The translations under genes and the position numbers were made by a program. 64,000 nucleotides of DNA from Lachnospiraceae bacterium JLR.KK002. Its GTDB lineage: Bacteria > Bacillota > Clostridia > Lachnospirales > Lachnospiraceae. The notes beneath the pieces are model-generated. The model had not been told where the DNA came from, searched no databases, and worked only from the letters and a program-made list of their open reading frames with translations. Within the stretch, counting starts at the first letter, position 1; each line of letters begins with the position of its first letter. The stretch covers positions 3,640,001 through 3,704,000 of the forward strand of contig JAYMNP010000001.1 in the NCBI GenBank assembly GCA_036941025.1, read 5' to 3'. Positions 38,898 to 47,799 of this stretch are shown one piece after another.

Positions 38898-40013
38898 ATG
38901 GAAAAATCAAAAGTATATTTTACAACCTTTAAAACCTCATTTACAGAAAACATTCCGGACAAATTAAAACGTCTGATTCTGACAGCGGGTATCAAAGACA
39001 TTGATTTTACCGATAAATATGCAGCCATTAAGATACATTTCGGAGAACTGGGCAACCTGGCTTTCCTGCGTCCCAATTATGCCAGAGCCGTAGCGGACGT
39101 GGTAAAGGAGCTGGGCGGAAAAGTATTTCTGACAGACTGCAATACCCTGTATGTGGGAAGCCGGAAAAATGCACTGGATCATCTGGACACTGCATATGAG
39201 AACGGATTTACCCCCTTTTCCACAGGCTGCCATGTGATTATCGGAGACGGTCTGAAAGGAACGGACGAAGTTCTGGTACCTGTAGACGGAGAATACATAA
39301 AAGAGGCTAAAATCGGGCGGGCGGTCATGGACGCCGACGTTTTTATTTCCCTGAATCATTTCAAAGGCCATGAAATGACAGGCTTTGGCGGAGCCCTGAA
39401 AAATATCGGTATGGGCTGCGGCTCCAGAGCGGGAAAAATGGAAATGCACAGCGAGGGCAAGCCATATGTAAATCAGGAAAACTGTGTGGGCTGCGGCATG
39501 TGTACCAGAGTCTGCGCCCATCAGGGAGTTACCGTTACAGATAAAAAGGCCTGTATCGACCACGAGAAATGTGCGGGCTGCGGTCGGTGTATCGGCGTCT
39601 GCCCCAAAGACGCCATTGAGCCCAGCTTTGGAAAATCCAACGACGTGCTGAACTGCAAAATGGCGGAATACAGCAAAGCGGTACTCCAGGGACGTCCCCA
39701 TTTCCATATTTCCATTGTGTGCGACGTATCCCCCAACTGCGACTGCCATGCGGAGAATGATATTCCCATTATTCCCGATGTGGGGATGTTTGCTTCCTTT
39801 GACCCGGTGGCGCTGGATGTGGCCTGTGCGGATGCCTGCAACCGGCAGCCTGTGATTGCCGGCAGCATTCTCCATGAGAACAGAGAACATGACCATGATG
39901 AGAACCACGATCATTTCCATATCACACATCCGGATACCAACTGGAAATCCTGTGTGGAACACGGAGAAAAAATCGGTATCGGCAGCCGGGAATATGAGCT
40001 GATAGAAATTTAA
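38898..40013 (+). CDS. DUF362 domain protein with two [4Fe-4S] ferredoxin motifs
   Basis: A 371-residue cytoplasmic iron-sulfur protein. DUF362 spans the N-terminal half (FTTFKTSFTENI..., LNHFKGHEMTGFGGALKN) and resumes at the end. Inserted near residues 195-240 are two ferredoxin motifs, CVGCGMCTRVC and CAGCGRCIGVC, each supplying four Cys (with a distal CP/C in the second). Near residue 330 there is a His/Asp-rich loop, HENREHDHDENHDHFHITH, which may bind metal. The partner and reaction are unknown. AAGGAG sets the start. Repeat R2 copy 3 follows the stop directly. Confidence 0.86.
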   Translation: MEKSKVYFTTFKTSFTENIPDKLKRLILTAGIKDIDFTDKYAAIKIHFGELGNLAFLRPNYARAVADVVKELGGKVFLTDCNTLYVGSRKNALDHLDTAYENGFTPFSTGCHVIIGDGLKGTDEVLVPVDGEYIKEAKIGRAVMDADVFISLNHFKGHEMTGFGGALKNIGMGCGSRAGKMEMHSEGKPYVNQENCVGCGMCTRVCAHQGVTVTDKKACIDHEKCAGCGRCIGVCPKDAIEPSFGKSNDVLNCKMAEYSKAVLQGRPHFHISIVCDVSPNCDCHAENDIPIIPDVGMFASFDPVALDVACADACNRQPVIAGSILHENREHDHDENHDHFHITHPDTNWKSCVEHGEKIGIGSREYELIEI

Positions 40014-40066
40014 GTAACAGTAAAGCCCGCGCCATTCGCAAACGCAGGCTATGGCTGAACTGTTGC
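40014..40066. repeat. Intergenic repeat R2, copy 3 (short form)
   Basis: A 53-bp copy with terminal inverted repeats GTAACAGTAAAGC and GCTGAACTGTTGC, lacking the middle ATGCxxGCAT part present in the 75-bp copies. It starts immediately after a TAA stop codon. Confidence 0.65.
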
Positions 40067-40095
40067 AAATTCAAGGATTGCGGAGAAACAGGTTT

Positions 40096-42051
40096 ATGAG
40101 GATAATTAGAAAAATAAGGCATATACTGCTGCTGTCCCTGATTGGGATTGCAGCGTCAGGAGTGAGTGTATTGGCAGAAGAACCAAAAGAAATCAATGTG
40201 GTGTTTACCCATGATCTCCATTCCCATCTGGAACCCTTTTATCTGGAGGAAGACGGAGAAGGACAGGATGTGGGAGGTGCCGCCAGAATCATGAGTTATC
40301 TGGAAGAACAGCGGCAGGAAAAAGAAAATCTGCTGTATCTGGATGGCGGGGATTTTTCCATGGGAACCCTGTATCAGACCGTGTATACCACACAGGCAGC
40401 GGAACTGCGGATGCTGGGGTATCTGGGGGCTGACGCCACCACCCTGGGAAATCATGAGTTTGACTACCGCAGCCAGGGTCTTGCAGATATGCTCCGTCAG
40501 GCAAAAGCAAGCGGTGACAGGGTACCGCCTCTGGTGGTCTGCAACGTTGACTGGGAAGCCACACTGGCCGGAGAACAGGCGGAAGACGGTGCCGTGTTGC
40601 AGGAAGCCTTTGAAGATTATGGAATCAAATCATATATTGTAGTAGAAAAAGGCGGCGTCAAAATCGCCATAACAGGCGTATTCGGCAAGGACGCTCTGGC
40701 CTGCGCGCCTACCTGCGCACTGACATTCCGTGATCCGGTGGAAGCGGTAAAGGAAACGGTGGAGGAGATTCAGAGCCAGGAAGATGTGGATATGATTGTA
40801 TGCGTTTCTCACAGCGGTACCTGGGAGGACGAGAAGAAATCAGAGGATGAACTTCTGGCAAAAGGCGTACCGGAACTGGATTTGATTATCAGCGGCCATA
40901 CCCACAGTATTCTTAAGGAGCCCATCATCCATGGGGATACGGCCATTGTATCCACCGGAGAATACGGCGCCCGCGTGGGTTCTCTGCGCATGGTTCAGAC
41001 AGAAGACGGCCGCTGGAGCCTTAAAGACTACCAGCTTACCCTGATGGATGAAACTTATAAGGAACATGCGGACGCGGGAAAGAAAGTGGAGGAACTGGGC
41101 CTTACCATTGATTCTGAATATCTGTCCAGGTTTGGATTTACCAGAGATCAGATACTGGTGCACAATCCCTGGGAATTTACAAAAATGAATGGTCTGGGTG
41201 AAAAGCTGCAGGAAGAAACCCTGGGAAATCTTCTGACAGACGCTTACCTGTATGTGGTCAACAGCCATGATACAGGCGATGAAAATCCGGCAGAGATTGC
41301 AGTGGTTCCCAGCGGCTGTATCCGCGATACGTTTTACAAAGATAAAGATATCACGGTGTCAGATGCATTTCAGGTGCTTTCGCTGGGAATCGGGCCGGAC
41401 GGGGTACCGGGTTACCCTCTGATCAGCGCATATCTGACAGGAGAGGAACTGAAAACCATGGCGGAAGTGGACGCTTCCATTTCCCCCATTATGTCCACAG
41501 CCCAGCTGTACAGCAGCGGTCTTACCTATACCATCAATCCCAGCCGGATGATGATGAACAGAGTGACGGAAACAGAGCTGCAGGACATGTCCGGAAAGGT
41601 GCAGGAACTGGAGGACGATAAACTGTACCGGATGGTAGCGGATCTTTACAGCGGACAGATGCTGGGAGCAGTGACAGACCAGTCCCACGGAATTCTTTCT
41701 ATTGTGCCAAAGGACGCTCAGGGCAATGAGATTCCCATGGATAAGATGGAAGAATATATTGTGTATATTGACGGACAGGAACTGAAGGCCTGGGCCTGTG
41801 TGGCCGAATATCTGAACTCCTTTGAAAAAAAGGGCGGAGATTCTGAAATACCGGAATATTACAGTACTACTCAGAACCGTAAGATAATCAGAGATGACAG
41901 CAGCATCGGGGCCGTTATAAGCAATCCCAATAAAATTGCAGTTGCAGTTTTCTGTATTGGAGCAGGGGTTTTCATTTTACTGATTCTGCTGATTATTCTG
42001 ATAGTCAGAAGTGTGAAAAAACGGAGAAGGAAGCGGAACGGGCTGCAGTGA
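40096..42051 (+). CDS. Cell-surface bifunctional metallophosphatase/5'-nucleotidase
   Basis: A 651-residue exported phosphoesterase of the UshA/5'-nucleotidase family. The signal peptide is residues 1-28 (cleavage near VLAEE). The calcineurin-type metal ligands are present in THDLHSHL, DGGDFSMGT, LGNHEFDY, CVSHSG and SGHTHSIL. A C-terminal nucleotidase domain follows (about 340-570). The protein ends in a membrane helix (about 615-640) and a basic tail, so it is anchored at the surface by its C-terminus. It probably scavenges nucleotides for phosphate and nucleosides. ATG at 40096 starts the signal peptide; an in-frame ATG at 40051 lies in repeat R2. Confidence 0.88.
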   Translation: MRIIRKIRHILLLSLIGIAASGVSVLAEEPKEINVVFTHDLHSHLEPFYLEEDGEGQDVGGAARIMSYLEEQRQEKENLLYLDGGDFSMGTLYQTVYTTQAAELRMLGYLGADATTLGNHEFDYRSQGLADMLRQAKASGDRVPPLVVCNVDWEATLAGEQAEDGAVLQEAFEDYGIKSYIVVEKGGVKIAITGVFGKDALACAPTCALTFRDPVEAVKETVEEIQSQEDVDMIVCVSHSGTWEDEKKSEDELLAKGVPELDLIISGHTHSILKEPIIHGDTAIVSTGEYGARVGSLRMVQTEDGRWSLKDYQLTLMDETYKEHADAGKKVEELGLTIDSEYLSRFGFTRDQILVHNPWEFTKMNGLGEKLQEETLGNLLTDAYLYVVNSHDTGDENPAEIAVVPSGCIRDTFYKDKDITVSDAFQVLSLGIGPDGVPGYPLISAYLTGEELKTMAEVDASISPIMSTAQLYSSGLTYTINPSRMMMNRVTETELQDMSGKVQELEDDKLYRMVADLYSGQMLGAVTDQSHGILSIVPKDAQGNEIPMDKMEEYIVYIDGQELKAWACVAEYLNSFEKKGGDSEIPEYYSTTQNRKIIRDDSSIGAVISNPNKIAVAVFCIGAGVFILLILLIILIVRSVKKRRRKRNGLQ

Positions 42052-42079
42052 AAAACGAAAATTATTTATATTTATCCTG

Positions 42080-42108
42080 TTGAAAATTTCACAAAACCAT
42101 GCTACCAT
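42080..42108 (+). promoter_or_regulatory. Possible promoter ahead of the hydE leader
   Basis: TTGAAA (42080-42085), a 17-nt spacer and TACCAT (42103-42108). If used, hydE would have a leader of about 610 nt carrying several structured repeats. Confidence 0.35.
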
Positions 42109-42320
42109 AGGAAAAACAGGTGACCGGAAAGAAATTCTGACCGGAAACCCCTGTAAAGTAAAAGGAATCATTTTCCTGCAATAAAAGAAGATAAAAGCAG
42201 ACCAGACCACAAGGAGCGCCTGAAGGGGACGGTACAGCAAAGCAAAAGGAAGATATTACAGAATTTCCATATCACAGGATTCTTTTTGGCCAGGCGAAAG
42301 CCGGGCCGGGAAGGCAGTGC

Positions 42321-42392
42321 TGTCCCATCGGGGAAAATCACAGAATAATCAATTTTAATGTTCTGCAGATTTGCTCAGATGGGACACTTTTT
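42321..42392 (+). terminator. Terminator-like hairpin in the hydE leader
   Basis: TGTCCCATC (42321-42329) and GATGGGACA (42378-42386) would close a 48-nt loop ahead of a seven-T run. The large loop leaves room for an alternative fold. Confidence 0.5.
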
Positions 42393-42452
42393 TCATCTTA
42401 CAGGAAAGACCTTGTCACGCTAAAGCGTGAAAGTGTCTTCATGTAAGATAAA
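42393..42452. repeat. Intergenic repeat R1, copy C (left hairpin only)
   Basis: ATCTTACAGGAAAGACC...GTCTTCATGTAAGAT with an inner CACGC-TAAA-GCGTG hairpin. It is followed by ATGCGCA but then diverges from the full-length R1 copies and continues toward an R4 module. Confidence 0.7.
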
Positions 42453-42625
42453 AAATAATATGCGCAGGGTCTTCTACACTCCGTTTCGGTCGTTGCCGAT
42501 CAGGTGCCACTGGCACCTGGCAACCCAGCGAAGCGATGGTACTCGCACAGGAGGAAAATATTACTTCGTAATTGTGCTTAAACGCGATACGTTCAGCATA
42601 CTGCGTATGCTCTGACGCACCGCAA

Positions 42626-42699
42626 ATGGCGCGGCAAAGCGCCCAGGTCCCTCAAGAATGAGGGATTCAGGGAGTTGAAGCGGACCTGTCCGCTTTTTA
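42626..42699. repeat. Intergenic repeat R4, copy 2
   Basis: GGCGCGGCAAAGCGCCC, then CCCTCAAGAATGAGGG, then AGCGGAC-CT-GTCCGCTTTTT. Matches the element at 9855-9930 with compensating changes in the last stem. Confidence 0.7.
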
Positions 42700-42729
42700 C
42701 TTATCAGGAAATATTTTCAGGGAGGGACC

Positions 42730-43782
42730 ATGAAACAGGCCGGACAACTGATTGACAAACTGGAAGCAACATCACATCTCACAAAAGAAGAATGGATTTG
42801 GCTGATTGCAAACCGCAGCCCCGAAGCAGCAGAATACCTTTTTGCAAAATCCAGGAAATGGCAGCAGAAATATTATGGCAATAAAGTTTACACCAGAGGG
42901 CTGATTGAGTTTACCAATTACTGTAAAAACGACTGTTACTACTGCGGCATTCGCAGAAGCAACAGCAATGCTCAGAGATACCGGCTGACAAAAGACCAGA
43001 TTCTGGAATGCTGTCGTCAGGGCTATGAGCTGGGATTCCGTACCTTTGTGCTCCAGGGAGGAGAGGATGGATGGTTCTCCCAGGAAATGCTTGAGGATAT
43101 TATCCGTACCATGAAACAGAACTGGCCGGACTGCGCCGTAACCCTGTCTCTGGGGGAGCGTTCTTATGAAAGTTGTCTGGGGCTGTTTCAGGCGGGAGCC
43201 GACCGGTATCTTCTCCGTCATGAAACAGCGGAAGATACCCATTACCGGAAACTCCATCCGCCGGAACTGTCTCTGGAACACCGGAAGAAATGCCTGTTTC
43301 AACTGAAAGAAATCGGCTATCAGACCGGAACCGGATTTATGGTGGGAAGCCCCGGCCAGACGCCGGAACAGCTTGCGGAAGATATGCTGTTTATCCGGGA
43401 GCTGGAACCCCATATGGTGGGAATCGGTCCTTTTGTCCCCCATCACGAAACGCCCTTTGCCGGGGAGCCGGGGGGAACAGTGGAACTGACGCTGTTTCTG
43501 ACCGGGCTTTTGCGGGTTATGCTGCCCAAACTGCTGCTGCCAGCCACCACATCCCTGGGAACCATAGACCCCCAGGGCCGGGAAAAAGGGATTCAGGCCG
43601 GGGCCAATGTGGTAATGCCCAATCTGTCGCCGGTCTCCGTGCGGAAAAAATACGAGCTGTATGACAACAAAATCTGTACCGGCGAGGAAGCCGCCGAATG
43701 CAGAGAATGTCTGGGGCGGAGGATGGAAAAGATTGGGTATGAACTTGTAACAGAACGGGGAGATTTTCCCGAAAATTTATAA
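42730..43782 (+). CDS. hydE: [FeFe]-hydrogenase maturase HydE
   Basis: A 350-residue radical SAM enzyme that helps build the 2Fe subcluster of the H-cluster. The radical SAM ligands are C65, C69 and C72 (CKNDCYYC). FVLQGGEDGWFS and the GTGFMVGSPGQT strand fit HydE closely; the fold is shared with biotin synthase, but the adjacent hydG settles the assignment. AGGGAGG precedes the ATG. hydG begins 19 bases after the stop. The structural hydrogenase genes and hydF are not in the window. Confidence 0.92.
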   Translation: MKQAGQLIDKLEATSHLTKEEWIWLIANRSPEAAEYLFAKSRKWQQKYYGNKVYTRGLIEFTNYCKNDCYYCGIRRSNSNAQRYRLTKDQILECCRQGYELGFRTFVLQGGEDGWFSQEMLEDIIRTMKQNWPDCAVTLSLGERSYESCLGLFQAGADRYLLRHETAEDTHYRKLHPPELSLEHRKKCLFQLKEIGYQTGTGFMVGSPGQTPEQLAEDMLFIRELEPHMVGIGPFVPHHETPFAGEPGGTVELTLFLTGLLRVMLPKLLLPATTSLGTIDPQGREKGIQAGANVVMPNLSPVSVRKKYELYDNKICTGEEAAECRECLGRRMEKIGYELVTERGDFPENL

Positions 43783-43801
43783 AAAAACAGGGAGGAAACA
43801 T

Positions 43802-45220
43802 ATGTATCATATCATGTCGCCGAAAGCAGAAGAATTTATCAGTCATGAGGAAATTCTGGATTCTCTGACATACGGAGAAAAACATAAAGAGGACCGGGAA
43901 CTGATTGACAAAATACTCACAAAGGCCAGGGAGCGCAAAGGCCTTTCCCATAAAGAGGCCATGGTGCTTCTGGACTGTGAACTGGAGGATAAAAACCAGG
44001 AAATATTCGCCCTTGCAGAACAGATTAAAAAGGATTTTTACGGAAACCGTATCGTAATGTTCGCGCCTCTTTATCTGTCCAATTACTGTGTCAACGGATG
44101 CGAATACTGTCCCTATCACGCAAAAAACAAACACATTGCCCGGAAGAAACTGACTCAGGAAGAAATTATAAAAGAGGTTACCGCGCTGCAGGACATGGGC
44201 CATAAGAGGCTGGCGCTGGAAGCCGGCGAAGACCCGGTGCACAATCCCATCGAGTATATTCTGGAATGTATCCATACCATTTACGGGATTAAACATAAAA
44301 ACGGCGCCATCCGGCGCGTCAATGTGAACATAGCCGCCACCACAGTGGAAAATTACCGGAAGTTAAAGGAAGCCGGTATCGGCACCTATATTCTGTTCCA
44401 GGAGACTTACCACAAAGAATCCTATGAAAAACTCCACCCCACCGGGCCGAAACATGACTACGCCTATCATACGGAAGCCATGGACCGGGCCATGGAGGGA
44501 GGCATTGACGACGTGGGCCTGGGCGTACTGTTCGGCCTGAATAACTATCGGTATGATTTTGCCGGAATCCTGATGCACGCGGAACATCTGGAAGCATATA
44601 AAGGGGTTGGCCCTCATACCATCAGCGTGCCCAGACTGCGCCGGGCGGACGATATCGACCCGGATGCATTTGACAATGGAATTACCGATGAGACTTTTGC
44701 CAAAATTGTAGCCTGTATCCGGATTGCGGTGCCCTATACCGGCATGATTGTGTCTACCAGAGAGAGCCAGGCCTGCCGGGAGAAAGTGCTCCACCTGGGG
44801 ATTTCCCAGATTAGCGGCGGTTCCAGAACAAGCGTGGGCGGCTATGCGGAGCCGGAACCGGAGGAAGAGAACTCCGCTCAGTTTGATGTGAGCGACAACC
44901 GCACCCTGGACGAAGTGGTAAAATGGCTGATGGAAATGAATTACGTGCCCAGTTTCTGCACCGCATGTTACCGGGAAGGCAGAACCGGAGACCGGTTTAT
45001 GACATTATTAAAAAGCGGACAGATTGTGAACTGCTGCCATCCCAATGCACTGATGACCCTGAAAGAATATCTGGAAGATTATGCTGCGGAAGAGACAAAA
45101 GTAATCGGAGATAAACTGATTGAAAAGGAACTGGATGTGATTACCAATCCGAAAGTCAGAGAAAAGGTTGAGGATTATCTGAAAAATATCCACAACGGAC
45201 AGCGTGATTTCCGATTCTGA
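43802..45220 (+). CDS. hydG: [FeFe]-hydrogenase maturase HydG
   Basis: A 472-residue radical SAM tyrosine lyase that makes the CO and CN ligands of the H-cluster. It is related to ThiH. The radical SAM ligands are C96, C100 and C103 (CVNGCEYC). The second, HydG-specific cluster motif C-x2-C-x22-C is complete (C386, C389, C412), which separates it from ThiH. GGGAGG precedes the ATG. Together with hydE it shows the cell assembles an [FeFe] hydrogenase for H2 metabolism. Confidence 0.94.
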   Translation: MYHIMSPKAEEFISHEEILDSLTYGEKHKEDRELIDKILTKARERKGLSHKEAMVLLDCELEDKNQEIFALAEQIKKDFYGNRIVMFAPLYLSNYCVNGCEYCPYHAKNKHIARKKLTQEEIIKEVTALQDMGHKRLALEAGEDPVHNPIEYILECIHTIYGIKHKNGAIRRVNVNIAATTVENYRKLKEAGIGTYILFQETYHKESYEKLHPTGPKHDYAYHTEAMDRAMEGGIDDVGLGVLFGLNNYRYDFAGILMHAEHLEAYKGVGPHTISVPRLRRADDIDPDAFDNGITDETFAKIVACIRIAVPYTGMIVSTRESQACREKVLHLGISQISGGSRTSVGGYAEPEPEEENSAQFDVSDNRTLDEVVKWLMEMNYVPSFCTACYREGRTGDRFMTLLKSGQIVNCCHPNALMTLKEYLEDYAAEETKVIGDKLIEKELDVITNPKVREKVEDYLKNIHNGQRDFRF

Positions 45221-45257
45221 CGTATGCTTCCTTTTGTACGGGATACGGAACGACCTG

Positions 45258-45647
45258 TCACTTCAAATCCAGAGATGAAAAGTCAATCCGGAGGTCTTCA
45301 AAAATGTTTACGTCCAGCATGTCCTGAAAGGTACAGGAACGTACTTTAAATTTACTTTCTTCCAGATGATAAATCAGAACGGTTTCTTCCATGGGATTCA
45401 CAATCCAGTACTCCTGTACCCCTGCGTCTGCATAGAGATTCAGTTTCCGCACATAATCATGGCTGGAATTGCCGGAGGAGACAATCTCAATTACCCAGTC
45501 CGGCGCGCCGCTGCAGCCCCGGTCAGTAAGTTTGTTTCTGTCGCAGATGACGCTGATATCCGGCTCCACAATGGTATGTTTCGGCGGCCGGTGCATAAAA
45601 TTTAGAGAAGATATGGAAAAAGTAAGGCTGCCGAAATTTTCTTGCAA
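45258..45647 (-). pseudogene. 5'-truncated Uma2 family endonuclease remnant
   Basis: The 129-codon frame matches the C-terminal part of Uma2 (DUF820) proteins: EPDISVICD, GAPDWVIEIVS, and YVRKLNLYADAGVQEYWIVNP, containing the PD-(D/E)XK-like acidic residues. Normal members are about 180-200 residues and start with a region specifying substrate size that is missing here; the frame opens with an unrelated 20-residue run and has no ribosome binding site. It is probably a decayed gene fragment. It converges on hydG. Confidence 0.65.
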
Positions 45648-45695
45648 CGGGAAAGGAATTCTGTTAAAATTAATCAGTCAGAACAGGGGAATTGA

Positions 45696-46772
45696 ATGAT
45701 GAGTGTACAGGATAAATTAGAACATATTTTAAAAAGCATACATCTGCTGTTTTCAGAAAGCCCGCCGTACGGAGAAAACAGTGAGAAAATAATTGTGGAA
45801 AAAAAGGCGGTCTTTGATTTGCTGGAGAAACTGAATCTGGCAGTTTATGAGGCTATGGACCAGTATGAGGTCACATCCCAGAAGCATGAAATGGCAGAGC
45901 GCCGCTGTGAAAAGCGCGGTGAAGAAATTGTTCAGAAGGCCAGCAGACATGCGGATGATATTTATGCGGCCTCGATTATGTATACGGATGACGCCATTAA
46001 TCGAATCTGCTATATTATGGATGACGCCAGCCACGAAGTCCGGAATATTTTCCATAAAATGAATGCGGAGATGGAAGCGCATCGGGAACGCGTGCGGCGC
46101 AATCAGTTAGAGCTCACAGGACAGCTCCGGGACTTTGCCGATACGGACAAATACGTGAAGCTGATTCAGGAAGTAAATAAACAGGCAGAGCAGGAACACC
46201 GCCATCAGGTGGAAGGGAAGAAGGAAAAACGGATTCCCAACGAAGGCAAATCCTATTCTGCTGTGAAGCCTGAAATTAAAATCAATCAGGCTTATTTTGA
46301 GCGTACAGGCAAATCTTATGATTTCGGTTCAGAGGAATCGGAACATAAAAAGGAAGAATCTGACAGCATGATTCGGGTGACCGGAAAAGAATTTGCGGAG
46401 AATCTGCGCCGCAGAGCAGCCCGAAACCGGACGAAAGAGCCGGAAGTGGAGGATATGTCCGAGCCTGTTTCCGGAGCCCGGTCAGAAAGCGTCATGGAAA
46501 CAGACGTGGAGGACATTCTGGCCCAGGCAGGCGCAGGTCTTGCGGCTCTGGCAGAGGCAGAGTTAAAGGAGCTGAAAGCCGCAGCAGCAGAAGAAACCGG
46601 GGGAACGCCGGAGTCTGCTCCGGCCGGGGATTTGGATGGAGAATCCCTGCTGCCGGAAATACATGTGGATCTGGATGCAGAATACTTTAAATGGAGAGAA
46701 GAAAAAGAAGGGGGAGAACAGCACCCTCAGGAAAAAAAGGAACGCCATTTTCTGTTTGGAAGAAAATCCTGA
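45696..46772 (+). CDS. Uncharacterised coiled-coil protein
   Basis: A 358-residue soluble protein I cannot assign. Residues about 5-165 are helical and coiled-coil-like (KHEMAERRCEKRGEEIVQKA), of the kind seen in DivIVA- or stalk-like proteins. A charged middle part contains INQAYFERTGKSYDF. The C-terminal third is Glu/Ala-rich and acidic and ends KERHFLFGRKS. No signal peptide or membrane helix. The start may be 45696 or the next ATG. It is followed by a 300-base gap and an OmpR-type regulator with its own promoter, so a link to that system is not shown. Confidence 0.7.
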   Translation: MMSVQDKLEHILKSIHLLFSESPPYGENSEKIIVEKKAVFDLLEKLNLAVYEAMDQYEVTSQKHEMAERRCEKRGEEIVQKASRHADDIYAASIMYTDDAINRICYIMDDASHEVRNIFHKMNAEMEAHRERVRRNQLELTGQLRDFADTDKYVKLIQEVNKQAEQEHRHQVEGKKEKRIPNEGKSYSAVKPEIKINQAYFERTGKSYDFGSEESEHKKEESDSMIRVTGKEFAENLRRRAARNRTKEPEVEDMSEPVSGARSESVMETDVEDILAQAGAGLAALAEAELKELKAAAAEETGGTPESAPAGDLDGESLLPEIHVDLDAEYFKWREEKEGGEQHPQEKKERHFLFGRKS

Positions 46773-47076
46773 ATCCTGTGAACTGAAAACTTTTCAGGCA
46801 GGAGGCGCGTTTCCGGTGAAAAATATCATATTCCCGGTCAGGGGAATGTCCCGGCCCTCAAAGTGTTCAGGCCGCTCATTTACGAGCCGGCCGGGCATTT
46901 TGCCAGTCTTATGCCGGCGGCCAATTTCAAAAAATCTTAATAAAATTCCCAACTGTAATTTAACAATCCGCTGATATAATAAAACAAATATCACAGGCAA
47001 GTGTGAGTTCAGCCGGAGAATTTTGCCATTTTCCGTTCCTGCGGGTATAATGGATGAAAAAAGCGAGGCGAATGAA
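46773..47076. other. Gene-free stretch with extended -10 promoter
   Basis: No gene. TGA-TATAAT (46972-46980) gives an extended -10 for the following response regulator; no strong -35 is seen. The rest is unremarkable, with a T-rich segment but no clean terminator for the preceding gene. Confidence 0.4.
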
Positions 47077-47772
47077 ATGAAAAGTATTCTGGTTTGTGAT
47101 GACGACAGAGAAATTGTAGATGCCATAGAGATATATCTGCAGCAGGAAGGATACCGTATTCTCAAAGCCTATGACGGAGAGCAGGCCCTGCAGGTACTGA
47201 AAGAGCACGAAGTGCATCTTCTGATTATAGATGTAATGATGCCCAGACTGGACGGCATACGGGCCACATTGAAAATCCGGGAGGACAGCAGCATTCCCAT
47301 AATCATTCTGTCAGCCAAATCCGAAGATGCGGACAAGATTCTGGGGCTGAACATCGGTGCGGACGACTATGTGACCAAGCCCTTTAATCCCCTGGAACTG
47401 GTGGCACGGGTGAAATCCCAGCTCCGGCGCTATACTCAGCTGGGAAATGCGGCGGAAAGCAGTAAACGGGTGTATCAGGTGGGAGGCCTGGTAATTAATG
47501 ATGACCTGAAGGAAGTAACCGTAGACGACGAACCGGTAAAACTTACCCCCATCGAATACAATATTCTGCTGCTGCTGGTGAAAAATCAGGGAAAAGTATT
47601 TTCCATCAACCAGATTTATGAAAGCATCTGGAACGAGGACGCTATCGGGGCAGATAATACGGTGGCGGTACATATACGTCATATCAGAGAAAAAATAGAG
47701 ATAAATCCCAAGGAACCCAGATATCTGAAAGTAGTCTGGGGCGTGGGGTATAAGATAGAGAAATCAAAATAG
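47077..47772 (+). CDS. OmpR/VanR-family response regulator
   Basis: A 231-residue response regulator. The receiver has D8-D9-D10, phospho-acceptor D52 (IIDVMMP) and Lys in DYVTKPFNP. A winged-helix DNA-binding domain (about 135-229) ends in VWGVGYKIEK, the usual OmpR-type close. GAGGCGA lies before ATG 47077; upstream in-frame ATGs lack a site. The cognate kinase gene follows after 27 bases. Confidence 0.92.
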   Translation: MKSILVCDDDREIVDAIEIYLQQEGYRILKAYDGEQALQVLKEHEVHLLIIDVMMPRLDGIRATLKIREDSSIPIIILSAKSEDADKILGLNIGADDYVTKPFNPLELVARVKSQLRRYTQLGNAAESSKRVYQVGGLVINDDLKEVTVDDEPVKLTPIEYNILLLLVKNQGKVFSINQIYESIWNEDAIGADNTVAVHIRHIREKIEINPKEPRYLKVVWGVGYKIEKSK

Positions 47773-47799
47773 CGTCATAGAAATGAAAGCGGTGGTGAA

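Larger units (their letters stand above)
42052..42729. other. 678-bp gene-free leader of hydE filled with structured elements
   Basis: No protein-coding gene is supported; a 62-codon frame at 42427-42615 runs through repeats. In order it contains a paired ACCGGAAA segment (42121-42150), a terminator-like pairing TGTCCCATC / GATGGGACA with T7 (42321-42392), repeat R1 copy C (42393-42452), a GTGCCACTGGCACC-type hairpin near 42500-42525, and repeat R4 copy 2 (42626-42699), whose last hairpin has a T5 tail just before the hydE ribosome binding site. I found no match to a known riboswitch class. Confidence 0.5.

Noticed and set aside
42427..42615. 62-codon frame upstream of hydE
   Set aside because: It reads through the R1 hairpin and neighbouring repeats and has no start signal.
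42052..42729. A known riboswitch (cobalamin, c-di-GMP, THF, moco, ZTP) in the hydE leader
   Set aside because: I compared the remembered consensus blocks and none fitted; the region is reported only as an unexplained leader.
43802..45220. Assignment as ThiH (thiamine synthesis) instead of HydG
   Set aside because: The C-x2-C-x22-C motif at the C-terminus and the neighbouring hydE favour HydG.
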